Source of the DNA: CAYNHF01 sp964397045
GTDB lineage: Bacteria; Actinomycetota; Acidimicrobiia; Spongiisociales; UBA5794
Length of the DNA stretch: 64,000 nt
Reading direction: 5' to 3'
Assembly: GCA_964397045.1 (NCBI GenBank)
Contig: CAYNHF010000053.1
Coordinates: 1-64,000 of the forward strand
The notes beneath the pieces were generated by a model. That model worked only from the letters and a program-made list of their open reading frames with translations. It was not told the origin of the DNA and did no database searches. The position numbers and the translations under genes were made by a program. Shown piece after piece: positions 52,075 to 60,759 of this stretch. Positions within the stretch are counted from its first letter, which is position 1. Each line of letters opens with the position of its first letter.

Positions 52075-53603
52075 GAGTCGCTCCCGTCGTCCGCGGCCGG
52101 CGCCCCATCCCCGTCCGGCAGCGATATCGAACGGGCGGTCACCTCGGCGTTGAGATCGGCCGTCGTCTCGGTTGGGTCGAGACGCCGTGCCCGTGAGTCA
52201 CCGATGCGGTTGAAGGTCGCCGCAACGTCGGGGTGTCGGCTGGCCAATGCACCGACGGCCTCCGATTCCAAGGTGACGATCTCGCAGTCGGAGACCGCCA
52301 CGAGGTCGTACCAGTGGCCTGAGCGACCAGTCGCCGTCAGTAGTCCGAAGACGTCACCGTCGTGGAGATCGACGAATCTCGTTGGGTCGTCCACGTTCAC
52401 GATCCGAGCCTGGCCCTGCCAGATCACCCGGGCGTCCGAGTCGCCGCTTCCCCCGGCCACGATGACCTCGCCCTGTGCGTAGCGTTCGGTACGGCTCGCC
52501 GCTGCAGCCATGCGGAGGTCCGCCTCCGGGAGGTCCCGCAGCAGCGGGCTGCGCCGAATGCGCTCCAGCATTTCGTCCTCGGTCACCTCGGCGTCGGCGG
52601 CCTCCTGGATCGGATCGTGGTGGTACAGGTCGTAGGCCGGGCTCGGAAGGGGAACGTCCATCCGGTATGACTGATACCACACCAGCGAGCCGAAGTCCGA
52701 GAAGACCCGTGGTGCGATCGCATGATCCTCGATCCACAGATCGGCTTCATATCCCATGAGTGGGTCATCGATCTGGACGACGCGAATCCGCGGTGCGGGT
52801 TCGTCGAGGACGCCCGGTGTGCCGCGAGCGGCGGCCAGGAGCATCTGCTTCGCCGATGTGGGAGGGTTCGAATAGGCGACCTGTACGGGAACCACCACTC
52901 GATGCACCCGGTTCGGAAGGGCGAAGTTGATGATCGAACCGTCTGCGAGTGCGCTGTTCGGGATGATCCGGATGTTGCCGTTGCGATCCTGGATGCGGGA
53001 CGTCCGCCAACTCACGTCGACGACCTGACCTTCGATGTCTCCGTACTTGATCCAGTCGCCGGGGCTGAACGGCCTGTCGCTCACCAGCAGGAGACCGGAG
53101 GCGAGGCTGCTGAGCGTCGGCTGGAGGGCAAGCGACACGACCAGCGACGTGACCCCCAGGGCGGCAAACAGACCGGTGAGGTCGACGTTCCAGATACTGG
53201 CGAAGATGAGCCAACCAGCCACGAGAAGGATCAGGATTCTCGGCAGCAGCAACAGCAGCTGCGGTATCCCGCGGGCTCCGGGAAGTCGCGATCGCTCTCG
53301 AGCTCCCTCGATGAGGTAATCGACCACCTGGAAGATCACCGCGACGACGGCGACAACGATCGCGGTCGATGTCGCACGAACGACGATACTGTCGGTCGCG
53401 ATGTCGAACACGAGTACCAGGACCACCCAGAGGGTCACCAGACCCAGAACCCAGGTCCGGAGATTCGCCACCGGCCGGGTCAGTGGCGACGACCGCTGCC
53501 GGAGACGCTCCTCGGCCTCGCCCCCGGCGAGAATCAGTATGGGAAGCACCACGATCAAGATCGCGGCCCAGATCGCTACCGGATCGGCGAACAGCTGGCT
53601 CAC
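52071..53603 (-). CDS. MscS-family mechanosensitive channel with C-terminal cyclic-nucleotide-binding-like domain
   Basis: This 510-residue channel has four N-terminal membrane segments (about 10-27, 51-68, 79-97, 115-137), the MscS pore helix (about 143-175; LGVTSLVVSLALQPTLSSLA), the beta domain (FSPGDWIKYGDIEGQVVDVS; IRIIPNSALADGSIINFA), and a cNMP-binding-like domain (about 355-465). In bacterial cyclic-nucleotide-gated channels the binding cassette contains FGE and R-T/S-A; here the cassette reads DVFGLLTATGRSGHWYDL (417-434), without Glu or Arg. GTG start overlaps the receptor A stop by 4 bases; SD GGAGG. Confidence 0.88.
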   Translation of the reverse strand: MSQLFADPVAIWAAILIVVLPILILAGGEAEERLRQRSSPLTRPVANLRTWVLGLVTLWVVLVLVFDIATDSIVVRATSTAIVVAVVAVIFQVVDYLIEGARERSRLPGARGIPQLLLLLPRILILLVAGWLIFASIWNVDLTGLFAALGVTSLVVSLALQPTLSSLASGLLLVSDRPFSPGDWIKYGDIEGQVVDVSWRTSRIQDRNGNIRIIPNSALADGSIINFALPNRVHRVVVPVQVAYSNPPTSAKQMLLAAARGTPGVLDEPAPRIRVVQIDDPLMGYEADLWIEDHAIAPRVFSDFGSLVWYQSYRMDVPLPSPAYDLYHHDPIQEAADAEVTEDEMLERIRRSPLLRDLPEADLRMAAAASRTERYAQGEVIVAGGSGDSDARVIWQGQARIVNVDDPTRFVDLHDGDVFGLLTATGRSGHWYDLVAVSDCEIVTLESEAVGALASRHPDVAATFNRIGDSRARRLDPTETTADLNAEVTARSISLPDGDGAPAADDGSDS

Positions 53604-55765
53604 GACGTCGCCTCCGCATCCGAGTCCGACGGATCGAACATCCAGGCGGTCTCGCCGGTCCGCGTGGCGACCTCGACTAGGTGGACGGCGTCGGGCAGCC
53701 GCGTCCTCGTGGTGGCGGCGATGTAGACCCTGCCCCCGGGAGCACTCGAGGCGAGGCGATCGGCTTCGTCCACGGGCGTGCCCCAGAGGTCGAACACCAG
53801 CTGCGAATCCCCGACCAGACCGGCGGTCACGGCCCCCGACGAGACCCCGCCAGAGGTGGTGATCTCGACGCCGGTCTCGTCCGCCAGCCGATCCATAGCC
53901 CGGATGCACTCGGCAACGAAGCGGGTCGATCGGGGAGCGTGATCGAGGTGGGGGGTCTCGAGGCCACATACGGCCTGGTATGAAGCACCGGTGAGCTTGA
54001 CCCGCTCCAAGCCGTTGCGCTCTGCGATGCGGTCGGCGGTTTCAACGATCTGCATCAGAAGATCCCGGCCCTTCTCCGCCTCGCCGTCCTGGATGATCTC
54101 GTCGATGCCACGCAGCTTGACGACTGCGACGGTCGCCTGCGGGATCGTCTCGATGAATCGCCGCTCCCCGACCTGGACCTGGGCGACGGCGGAGGCGGGG
54201 AGCAGCGTTCGCAGGATGGCCGTCTTGGCGCGCAACGCCGCCAGTACGTGATCCTTTCGCTCTGACAGGTTCTCGGCCATCGCGTTCAAGCGGAATGCGA
54301 GGGCGCGAAACTCGGTCACCCCGGTTACGGGAATCGGGGTCAGGTCGCCATCGAGCCGGGTCGCCTGCAGCGCGGCTCCCATTCGCCGGAGCGGGGCAAC
54401 CAGCGAACCGGCCCACGCCACGGTCACGAAGGTGAGTCCGACCATGAACACCACGGTCACGGTGAGGACCGAGGTGACGTAGTTGCTGAGCGGCTCCTCG
54501 GCTTCGGCGACCTGTTGCTCGACCATGAGCGCCCAACCGAAGGTGCCTTCGCCGACGGGTCGGTGAACCGAGAACACCTCCTCTCCAATGTAGTTGGTGA
54601 CTTGGATCAGCCCGGTTTCGCCTTCGAGCCCGTTGCGCGTTGACTCGTTGTCGACCGGCTGGAATATGACGGTGGTTCCGAGGGCCTCCATGCGGTGACG
54701 ATCGACGGAAGGGATCGTGCCCACTTCGTCGACCCGGGCGAGGTAGGCCTCTTGGTCCTCGATGAAGGCGCGAGAGTCGGACCGCATCGTGCGATCGGCT
54801 CCGACCAGGTATGCCTCGCCGGTGTCGCCGAAACGGCCCGCACGCCAATCCTGGGTCATGATCTCGGAAACCGGGTCGAGATCGATGGAGACGACGACCA
54901 CGCCGACGAGTTCGTCGCCGTCGAAGATCGGGGCGGCGGTGAAGCTCGATGGATTGTCGAGGGCAGGGGTGTAGGTCGCCAGATCAGCCGTGAAGGTATC
55001 TCCGGCCCGACCATCGGTGAGTGCCCGCCGAGCCAGCGACGCCATGGTGGTTCCGCTGTGAGGTCCGGACACGATGTTCGTTCCAAATGCGACGTCCTTG
55101 TTCGTCGAGTAGACGACGGTCTTCGATTCGGCGTCGACGAGGAAGAGATCGACAAATCCGAAGCCGTCGACCTTGGCTCGGAGGTCGGGGTGGTAGATGC
55201 GGTGCGCAGCGGTCCAGGCGCTGTCGTCGTTGGGGTCACTGAGGAGGCTTCGCTCGTCGGGAGGGAACGGATTGTCGGCGATGTAGAGATTCTGGAGGTA
55301 GTAAGCCGCCCCGCTGGCTCGAGGGGACACACTCAACGGATCAACCGATTGTCCTCGGACCGCCGTCAGGGCCGGGACGAACTCTTCGAGGTAGAACACG
55401 GCCAGGTTCTCCCGCTCGGTCACCAATGTGGACGGATCGAGGGCCTCCAACTCCTGGTAACCGCTCGAGAACGCCTTGGTCGCGTCGATGGTCGCGTCGC
55501 TCCCGGCCAGGGATTGAGTCAGCCCGACCGAGTTGCCGAAGTAGGCGTCGATCTCTGCCGCCAAGGAGTTGGATCGAGCGTTGATGCGGCTCTCGATCAG
55601 GTCTTCGGCGCTGTCCCCGATGTTCGTAACCGACACCAGGACCGCGACCACGATGGATACGATCGACACCACGAGCACCGCGACGGCGAGGCGAGTCGCC
55701 AACGACGTCCGGTACGCCTTTCCCACCTTGGTTTCCGGCTGCCCAACGCCGGTCGCGTCTTCCAT
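53600..55765 (-). CDS. receptor-type nucleotide cyclase homologue with degenerate catalytic domain (receptor A)
   Basis: This 721-residue receptor has TM1 (25-47), a Cache sensor (about 50-425; GDTGEAYLVGADRTMRSDSR), TM2 (429-453), HAMP (about 453-505) and a cyclase-like domain (about 535-690). Fold markers are GGVSSGAVTAGLVGDSQ and FDLWGTPVDEADRL. The first metal Asp region reads TVAVVKLRGIDEI, the second LTGASYQAVCGL (Ala for Asp of GD), and VDEADR stands for VN-x-A-x-R. Only the Arg survives. It heads the operon A-channel-B. An open extension to 56221 is ignored because it crosses the divergent promoter. Confidence 0.86.
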   Translation of the reverse strand: MEDATGVGQPETKVGKAYRTSLATRLAVAVLVVSIVSIVVAVLVSVTNIGDSAEDLIESRINARSNSLAAEIDAYFGNSVGLTQSLAGSDATIDATKAFSSGYQELEALDPSTLVTERENLAVFYLEEFVPALTAVRGQSVDPLSVSPRASGAAYYLQNLYIADNPFPPDERSLLSDPNDDSAWTAAHRIYHPDLRAKVDGFGFVDLFLVDAESKTVVYSTNKDVAFGTNIVSGPHSGTTMASLARRALTDGRAGDTFTADLATYTPALDNPSSFTAAPIFDGDELVGVVVVSIDLDPVSEIMTQDWRAGRFGDTGEAYLVGADRTMRSDSRAFIEDQEAYLARVDEVGTIPSVDRHRMEALGTTVIFQPVDNESTRNGLEGETGLIQVTNYIGEEVFSVHRPVGEGTFGWALMVEQQVAEAEEPLSNYVTSVLTVTVVFMVGLTFVTVAWAGSLVAPLRRMGAALQATRLDGDLTPIPVTGVTEFRALAFRLNAMAENLSERKDHVLAALRAKTAILRTLLPASAVAQVQVGERRFIETIPQATVAVVKLRGIDEIIQDGEAEKGRDLLMQIVETADRIAERNGLERVKLTGASYQAVCGLETPHLDHAPRSTRFVAECIRAMDRLADETGVEITTSGGVSSGAVTAGLVGDSQLVFDLWGTPVDEADRLASSAPGGRVYIAATTRTRLPDAVHLVEVATRTGETAWMFDPSDSDAEATS

Positions 55766-55948
55766 CCCGGGAGACCCTAGCGGAGCCCATAACCCCGACG
55801 ATTGGCGGCTCGAGTTGGATCGGCCTCCTGCCCTACCGACCCAGGCTGTTTGACGTTCTGAAGGACCATGCTGGGCCCGGCTGCCACAATGGTCCGCCAT
55901 GGATTCTCGATACCACGGGTTCACTCGGCCGGCGCTGCGGACGGCGTC

Positions 55949-57199
55949 ATGACGGGAAGCGGTCCGTCCGGCGAGACCGGCATGAACCGGCAGTTCCGGC
56001 GGATCTTCTGGCGGCCTCCCCGGGCTCACGGGGAGGCCATCGAGGACCGATCGGTGAGTTTCCTCGAACTCTTCTACGACCTGGTTTACGTAGTGGTCAT
56101 CGCCAGGGCAGCTCACACGCTCGCCGACGACGTGACCTGGCAGGGCGCCGGCGAGTTTGCCGTCATCTTCGGGTTGATCTGGGTCGCGTGGCTGAATGGA
56201 AGCCTCTACTACGAGGCCCATGGTCGCGAGGACGGCCGGACCCGAGTTTTCGTCTTCATTCAGATGATGCTGTTGGTCCTCCTTGCAGTGTTCACCGGAG
56301 ACGCTGCCGGAGAAGGGGGCACAGGTTTCGCCGTCGTGTACACGGCGTACCTCGTGGTCCTGACCTGGCTCTGGTACACGGTGCGGCGTCAGGACTCCGA
56401 GGAGTACATGGCCATCACCGGGCGCTATCTGACCGGAATGGTGACGCTGATCGTGGTCATGGGCGTCAGCGCGTTTCTGCCCGACAGCCCACGGATGCTC
56501 GTTTGGGCCGGGCTGCTCGTCGCCTACATCGTGTCATCGATCTTGATCTTCAGCTCTGCCGACCCCGCCGCCACGGCCGGCATGCGGCCGACGGACTCGC
56601 TGGTGGAGCGTTTCGGTCTGTTTACGATCATCGTTCTCGGTGAGGTTGTAGTCGGTGTGGTCGATGGGTTGTCCGAGGTCGACCGTAACGTCTCAGCCGT
56701 CGCCACCGCCCTGTTCGGTTTGGCGATCGGCTTTGCGTTCTGGTGGACCTATTTTGACTTCGTGGGCCGGCGGTTGCCGAAGCCACTGGCGTGGGACATG
56801 GTTGGCTGGATGAACCTCCATCTTCCGGTGACCATGTCAATCGCTGCAACGGGCGCTGCGTTGGTGTCGCTCATCGAGCATTCCGGCGACGATCGAGCAC
56901 CGAAGCCGACGGCGTGGCTCTTGACCGGCGCGGTTGCGCTCGGCCTGGTGGCGCTGGTCTTCCTGATGCGCCGGCTCGCGGACTATGACCGGGTTCCGGA
57001 ACTGTATCGCCCGGTTTCCGCGGCCTTGGTCACTGGCGCGGTTGCCGTGCTTTTGGTGGGCTGGCTGCGTCCGACACCCTGGATACTGTCGCTAGCCGTG
57101 GTCGCGATTCTGTCGGCGGTATGGATCTTCTCCGTCGACCGGTGGTTGCGCCTCGATGACCCTGCAGCTGCCCTCCCGGAGGGCGCCTCGGAGCTGTAG
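55949..57199 (+). CDS. ltrA: low-temperature-requirement protein A (LtrA) family membrane protein
   Basis: This 416-residue protein has about ten to twelve membrane segments. The N-terminal VSFLELFYDLVYVVVIARAA is the LtrA signature, and FGLFTIIVLGEVVVGVVDGL is the central conserved helix. The family is named from Listeria but its activity is unknown. Start codon is uncertain (ATG 55949 or 55982), with no clear ribosome-binding site. It is divergent from receptor A and convergent with the lipoprotein gene. Confidence 0.87.
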   Translation: MTGSGPSGETGMNRQFRRIFWRPPRAHGEAIEDRSVSFLELFYDLVYVVVIARAAHTLADDVTWQGAGEFAVIFGLIWVAWLNGSLYYEAHGREDGRTRVFVFIQMMLLVLLAVFTGDAAGEGGTGFAVVYTAYLVVLTWLWYTVRRQDSEEYMAITGRYLTGMVTLIVVMGVSAFLPDSPRMLVWAGLLVAYIVSSILIFSSADPAATAGMRPTDSLVERFGLFTIIVLGEVVVGVVDGLSEVDRNVSAVATALFGLAIGFAFWWTYFDFVGRRLPKPLAWDMVGWMNLHLPVTMSIAATGAALVSLIEHSGDDRAPKPTAWLLTGAVALGLVALVFLMRRLADYDRVPELYRPVSAALVTGAVAVLLVGWLRPTPWILSLAVVAILSAVWIFSVDRWLRLDDPAAALPEGASEL

Positions 57200-57255
57200 C
57201 GGGCCGTTTTGGCGTTTCCGGCATTAGACCCTGACTCTCAGGCAGGCCCGGCGGG

Positions 57256-58083
57256 TCAGGCGCCCACGGCAGCGGAGAACATGCTGTCGGCAACGTCCGC
57301 CGGGAACTCCTCACCAAAGGCGATGAACGTCCCGACCACCGTGCAGGCTCCTTCACGATGTGCAACCAGGTCGATGGTCACAACGAGGTCGAAGCCTTCG
57401 ACCGCGGCGCCCATGAGAACCCGGGTCCCGACCTCTGCTCCCTCCACCTCGAGTTCCTCAACGGTGACTTCGAACTCAAAACCTTCCGCATCCTGGGCAA
57501 TCGCAGCCGTAACGATGTCGCTCATGCACTGGCGGCCCTCGTCGGTTCCGTAGATCTTGTCGATGACGCCGAACAGGTCTGCAGCGACCGCTTCGGACTC
57601 GAAGACCCGGGCCTCGACGATGGCGCTGGTCGAACCGATCGGCAACGCGCTGGGAGGAGCAGTCGCCCGCACTTCCTTGACGGCAACCGTCACCGGATCG
57701 AGATCGTCGAGGTCGAAGTCGTCGACTCCGAGGCACGGTGCGTAGGTGAAGTCGGCCTCGTCGAACGACTCGTCCTCCTGTTCTTCGACGGTCCACCCGT
57801 CTGGCGCTTCAGCGGCAAAGGCGGCGGTCTTGGCGTCCACGACGGCTTGAGCGTCTTCCGGCGTCGGGGTTGCTGCAGTCGTTGTGGTGGCCGCGGCGGT
57901 TGTCGTGGTCTCGGCGGCGGTTGTCGTCGTGGTGTCACCGGTGGTCGTGGTTGTTGGCGCTGTCGTCGTCGCTGAGTCGGAGGGCGGAGCTTCCGCGGTC
58001 GTGGTCGTCGATGTGTCGTCGCCGCCACACGCAGCCGCCAGAACGGCGAACGCTGCGATGAGCACGATGATGGTACGGCGCAT
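57256..58083 (-). CDS. lipoprotein with Thr-rich linker, unknown function
   Basis: This 275-residue lipoprotein has a signal ending FAVLAAAC (about residue 19), a 50-residue Thr/Ala linker (residues 24-75), and a C-terminal globular domain with three or four cysteines (APCLGVDDFD, GRQCMSDI, EGACTVVG). The linker resembles those of the two binding proteins in this window, but no binding-protein fold is evident; the domain recalls the cysteine-paired sensor-like domains of actinobacterial lipoproteins. ATG 58083 has GGGGGGA six bases upstream. Confidence 0.78.
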   Translation of the reverse strand: MRRTIIVLIAAFAVLAAACGGDDTSTTTTAEAPPSDSATTTAPTTTTTGDTTTTTAAETTTTAAATTTTAATPTPEDAQAVVDAKTAAFAAEAPDGWTVEEQEDESFDEADFTYAPCLGVDDFDLDDLDPVTVAVKEVRATAPPSALPIGSTSAIVEARVFESEAVAADLFGVIDKIYGTDEGRQCMSDIVTAAIAQDAEGFEFEVTVEELEVEGAEVGTRVLMGAAVEGFDLVVTIDLVAHREGACTVVGTFIAFGEEFPADVADSMFSAAVGA

Positions 58084-58138
58084 GGGCAATCCCCCCGGTA
58101 GTTGAGGTCAACGAGGCTAACCGCTTCGGTTGCCGCAC

Positions 58139-58171
58139 GGTGGTGGAATCACCTGTGGCGATTCCACCACC
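58139..58171. repeat. 12-bp perfect inverted repeat in divergent promoter
   Basis: GGTGGTGGAATC (58139-58150) and GATTCCACCACC (58160-58171) are perfect complements with a 9-base spacer, between the lipoprotein start (leftward) and the next gene (rightward). There is no T tract on either side, so it is more likely an operator or mRNA leader hairpin than a terminator. Confidence 0.7.
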
Positions 58172-58254
58172 CGGCCTGGTCGAGCTTGGAGAAAGAACCC
58201 CAGCGCCAAACCGCACGGTGTAGGTTCAGACCACCAGCTTCGAGAGGGAGAAGC

Positions 58255-59165
58255 GTGCGAGTTGCGCTGAGACTGGGCTCGCCACCGCGATCGTGATGGT
58301 GATGGCTGCCGCACCCGCTGTGGCCCAAGTAGTAGCGGTCATCGATGTTTCCGAATGGGTACCGGACACCTGGGAAGACCGCAACGGTGACGGGGTGCCG
58401 GATCTGGGGCCACTCGAAGAGGGCATACCCGGCATCTGGGACGACCTCGAAGGCGCCGAGAACGAAGCCGAGTTTCTGGCAAGGGTGAAGACGATCGACC
58501 AGTTCGACACCGAGGACGAGGGCTTCGCCCTGATTGGACCATGTGGCGGCGTGGCCATCGCCTACAACGCCGAGGGTCTGTCCTTCGACGCAGTCATCGA
58601 CTACGCGGACGACGACCCGCCGCTGGATGTCTACACCGGCGAGCAAGCGTTCACGTCCGGCAACCCCTTCACGTTCGACACCACCGGCACGGTTGCCTAC
58701 TTCGGGTTCACGGTGGAGGAGGGTTCTGGCCTGTCGACCGAGGGCAACCTCCCCGACGTCGACTACGGCGAACCGGCCATTGCCTTCCACGACCATCAAT
58801 GGACCCTCTACGTGGCCGAGGCGTCCGCCGACTTTGGCGGAGATCCCAACCAGCGTGACAAGAACCGCAACGCGGGTCTCCTCGAACTCGGGGAGGAACT
58901 GCCCTTCCCCTTCCGCGCCAAACTCAAAGCCAACGGGGCAATCATCGACTTGTGGGGACCGACCCGCCTGCCCGACTTCACAGCAGAGACGATCGACTCG
59001 ATCGCAGCCGGACGGGCATATTGCTTCGGTGAAGGATGGGTGGAAGCGGTCGGGGATCAGTTCCCGCTGTTCACCGCTCCCGGGGCGCTGGCTGCGGCTC
59101 TGGCCGTTGCCGGATTCTCCGGGATCATTTTCAACGCACGCTCTGCGCAGAGCTGGAGGGCATGA
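58255..59165 (+). CDS. secreted protein with C-terminal membrane anchor; apparent frameshift in the signal peptide
   Basis: The long frame runs 58293-59165, starting inside a hydrophobic stretch (VMVMAAAPAVAQ). GAGAGGGAG and GTG at 58255 lie upstream in another frame (MRVALRLG). Adding one G to the GGG at 58275-58277 joins them into a complete signal peptide with AVAQ cleavage. The mature part (about 260 residues) is acidic, has NGDGVPDLG and CGGVAIAYN segments, and ends with a membrane helix (ALAAALAVAGFSGIIF) and short basic tail, like a cell-surface anchor. Function unknown. It overlaps the next gene (ATGA). Confidence 0.7.
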
Positions 59166-59518
59166 CCATGGCACAAGTGGTTACCAAGCGTCATCCGATC
59201 CGGGCCGCCCTTTGGCGCCTGCTCATCGGGCTGGGGCTCGTCATCTGGTTCACGTTCGCGCAGCCGGTGATCGGTCTCGACAACCCGCCTTCGGTACTTC
59301 TCAACTGGGGGGTGGTGATGGTCGGGGCGATGGTTCTTGCCGTTGTCCTTGCCTTGATCATCCCGGCGAAGAAGCCGAAGGGACCTCCCCCTGCAGCCAT
59401 GACTACGGCTTCCTCGCCCGCGGCTGCTTCTGCCGACGCATCCACGAGCCCGCAAGCTGTGGAGCAGGCACCAGGCGACGCAGACGGCGGTTCACAGGAC
59501 GAGGCAGAATCGCAGTAG
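59162..59518 (+). CDS. small two-helix membrane protein
   Basis: This 118-residue protein has two membrane segments (about 19-36 and 47-69) and a Pro/Ala/Ser-rich, acidic C-terminal tail. Its ATG overlaps the stop of the preceding gene (ATGA) with GGAGGG just upstream, so the two are made together. No family recognised; it may help anchor or assemble its partner. Confidence 0.75.
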   Translation: MTMAQVVTKRHPIRAALWRLLIGLGLVIWFTFAQPVIGLDNPPSVLLNWGVVMVGAMVLAVVLALIIPAKKPKGPPPAAMTTASSPAAASADASTSPQAVEQAPGDADGGSQDEAESQ

Positions 59519-59543
59519 CCCCGAGCTGCAATCGGATCGGATC

Positions 59544-59617
59544 TATCGGGAAACACCGATGAAACCGGCTGGTTTCCGGTAGTGCCGCGGCCGGAGCAAA
59601 GTGGGGGCGTAAGGCCC
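59544..59617 (+). promoter_or_regulatory. leader with alternative hairpins and a DevR/DosR-like box before the sco gene
   Basis: ATCGG/CCGAT (59545-59560) competes with GAAACC/GGTTTC (59561-59576, extended outward by ACCG/CGGT). Next, GGGGCGTAAGGCCC (59604-59617) matches the DevR/DosR consensus GGGACTWWAGTCCC at 11 of 14 positions. A similar site lies before the FixH-like gene at 61192, and both continue as CCCTAGT. Regulation by oxygen or redox is inferred. Confidence 0.4.
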
Positions 59618-59686
59618 TAGTGAGCACCTTCCGGGGATGGTCTCTTAGGCCAGTCAACTGGGGATCGTAGGAGCGGCCGGGACCGA

Positions 59687-60316
59687 ATGAAGACACTGAA
59701 GCCCGTGAAGGCCGGCGTCGGGCACCGGATCGCTGCCGGTTTCGTTGCGCTCGGCTTGGTGGCAGCCGCCTGCGGGAGCGGCGCGGCTGCGGCCCCGGCA
59801 GGAATCGTCAGGACGCCTCCGCCCGACGTGGGTTCCATCGTGCTCCCCGACGCTTCAGCGGCCAACGAGCCGTTTGCGATGAAGGCACAGCCGGGCGAAT
59901 TGTTGCTGGTCTACTTCGGCTACACGTCGTGTCCCGACATATGCCCGACGACCCTGGCGGATCTCAGAGAGGCGCTACGCGACCTCGATGCGAATGCAAA
60001 GAGCATCGACGTTGCCATGATCACCATCGATCCGGATCGGGATGAGGGTGAGATCCTCGATCGTTACATCCACGCGTTCTTCGATCGAGCCCACGCCATA
60101 CGAACGGAAGAGGATGGAGTACTGCGGGCAGCCGCAGATGCCTTTGGGGCAGGCTACGAGGTTGCCACGCAGGTGGATGGGGAGATTGAGGTCGCGCACA
60201 CCGCGTTCCTATACGCGGTTGATTCATCCGGCCGGATCATTCTGCAATGGCCGTTTGGCACCCCACCGGAGGATCTACGGAACGATATGGAATACCTGTT
60301 CGAGGAAGGAGTGTGA
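59687..60316 (+). CDS. sco: SCO1/SenC-family copper chaperone lipoprotein
   Basis: This 209-residue thioredoxin-fold protein has a lipobox in ALGLVAAAC and the copper-binding CxxxC of YTSCPDICPTT with the conserved distal histidine in VAHTAFLYAVD. Sco proteins deliver copper to the CuA site of cytochrome c oxidase subunit II. It opens a run of copper and thiol genes on the same strand. It is followed by PCuAC 2 bases after its stop. Confidence 0.92.
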   Translation: MKTLKPVKAGVGHRIAAGFVALGLVAAACGSGAAAAPAGIVRTPPPDVGSIVLPDASAANEPFAMKAQPGELLLVYFGYTSCPDICPTTLADLREALRDLDANAKSIDVAMITIDPDRDEGEILDRYIHAFFDRAHAIRTEEDGVLRAAADAFGAGYEVATQVDGEIEVAHTAFLYAVDSSGRIILQWPFGTPPEDLRNDMEYLFEEGV

Positions 60317-60318
60317 AC

Positions 60319-60759
60319 GTGAGACGTTCAATGGTGTTGTTTGCTGTGTTGACGGTGATGGTGGCCACTCTGGCGGCATGCGGAGACGATGGAGGCGTCG
60401 AGGTGGCCGACCCGTGGGCACGTGCATCTGCGCAGACGCAGGATGCCGGGGCGGTCTACATGACGATCAGCTCGAGTGAGGGCGACAACCTCGTCGGGGT
60501 TGCGGTGGACCCGAGTGTTGCGGCGAAGGCCGAACTCCACGAGACGACGATGGCGGAAGACGGCTTGATGAGCATGAGCCAGGTCACCGCGATTCCGGTT
60601 CCGACGGGTGGCGAGGTGAAGCTCGAACCGGGCGGATACCATGTCATGCTCATGAAGCTTGCTGAGCCCTTGGTAGATGGGAACGAGATCACGGTTACGT
60701 TGACGTTCGAGACGGCTGGGGATATGGAGGTAAAGGCCACCGTGGAAGAGAATCGATGA
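60319..60759 (+). CDS. periplasmic copper chaperone PCu(A)C
   Basis: This 146-residue lipoprotein has a signal ending VMVATLAAC. The copper(I) site is visible as ELHETTMAEDGLMSM (His/Met) and GGYHVMLMKL (His-x-Met), the PCuAC pattern. It loads copper onto Sco or CuA. GTG 60319 is preferred over GTG 60313 because GGAAGGAG is then 8 bases upstream. Coupled to the next gene by ATGA overlap. Confidence 0.9.
   Translation: MRRSMVLFAVLTVMVATLAACGDDGGVEVADPWARASAQTQDAGAVYMTISSSEGDNLVGVAVDPSVAAKAELHETTMAEDGLMSMSQVTAIPVPTGGEVKLEPGGYHVMLMKLAEPLVDGNEITVTLTFETAGDMEVKATVEENR

Noticed and set aside
49930..55765. Reading the operon as an anti-phage CBASS or Pycsar system
   Set aside because: The cyclases are membrane receptors with Cache sensors and dead catalytic sites, and the effector is an MscS channel without a working nucleotide pocket; no defence neighbours are present.
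53600..56221. Extended N-terminus for receptor A
   Set aside because: The extra 152 residues cross the divergent promoter and the LtrA start region, have no domain, and the ATG at 55765 gives a normal receptor topology.
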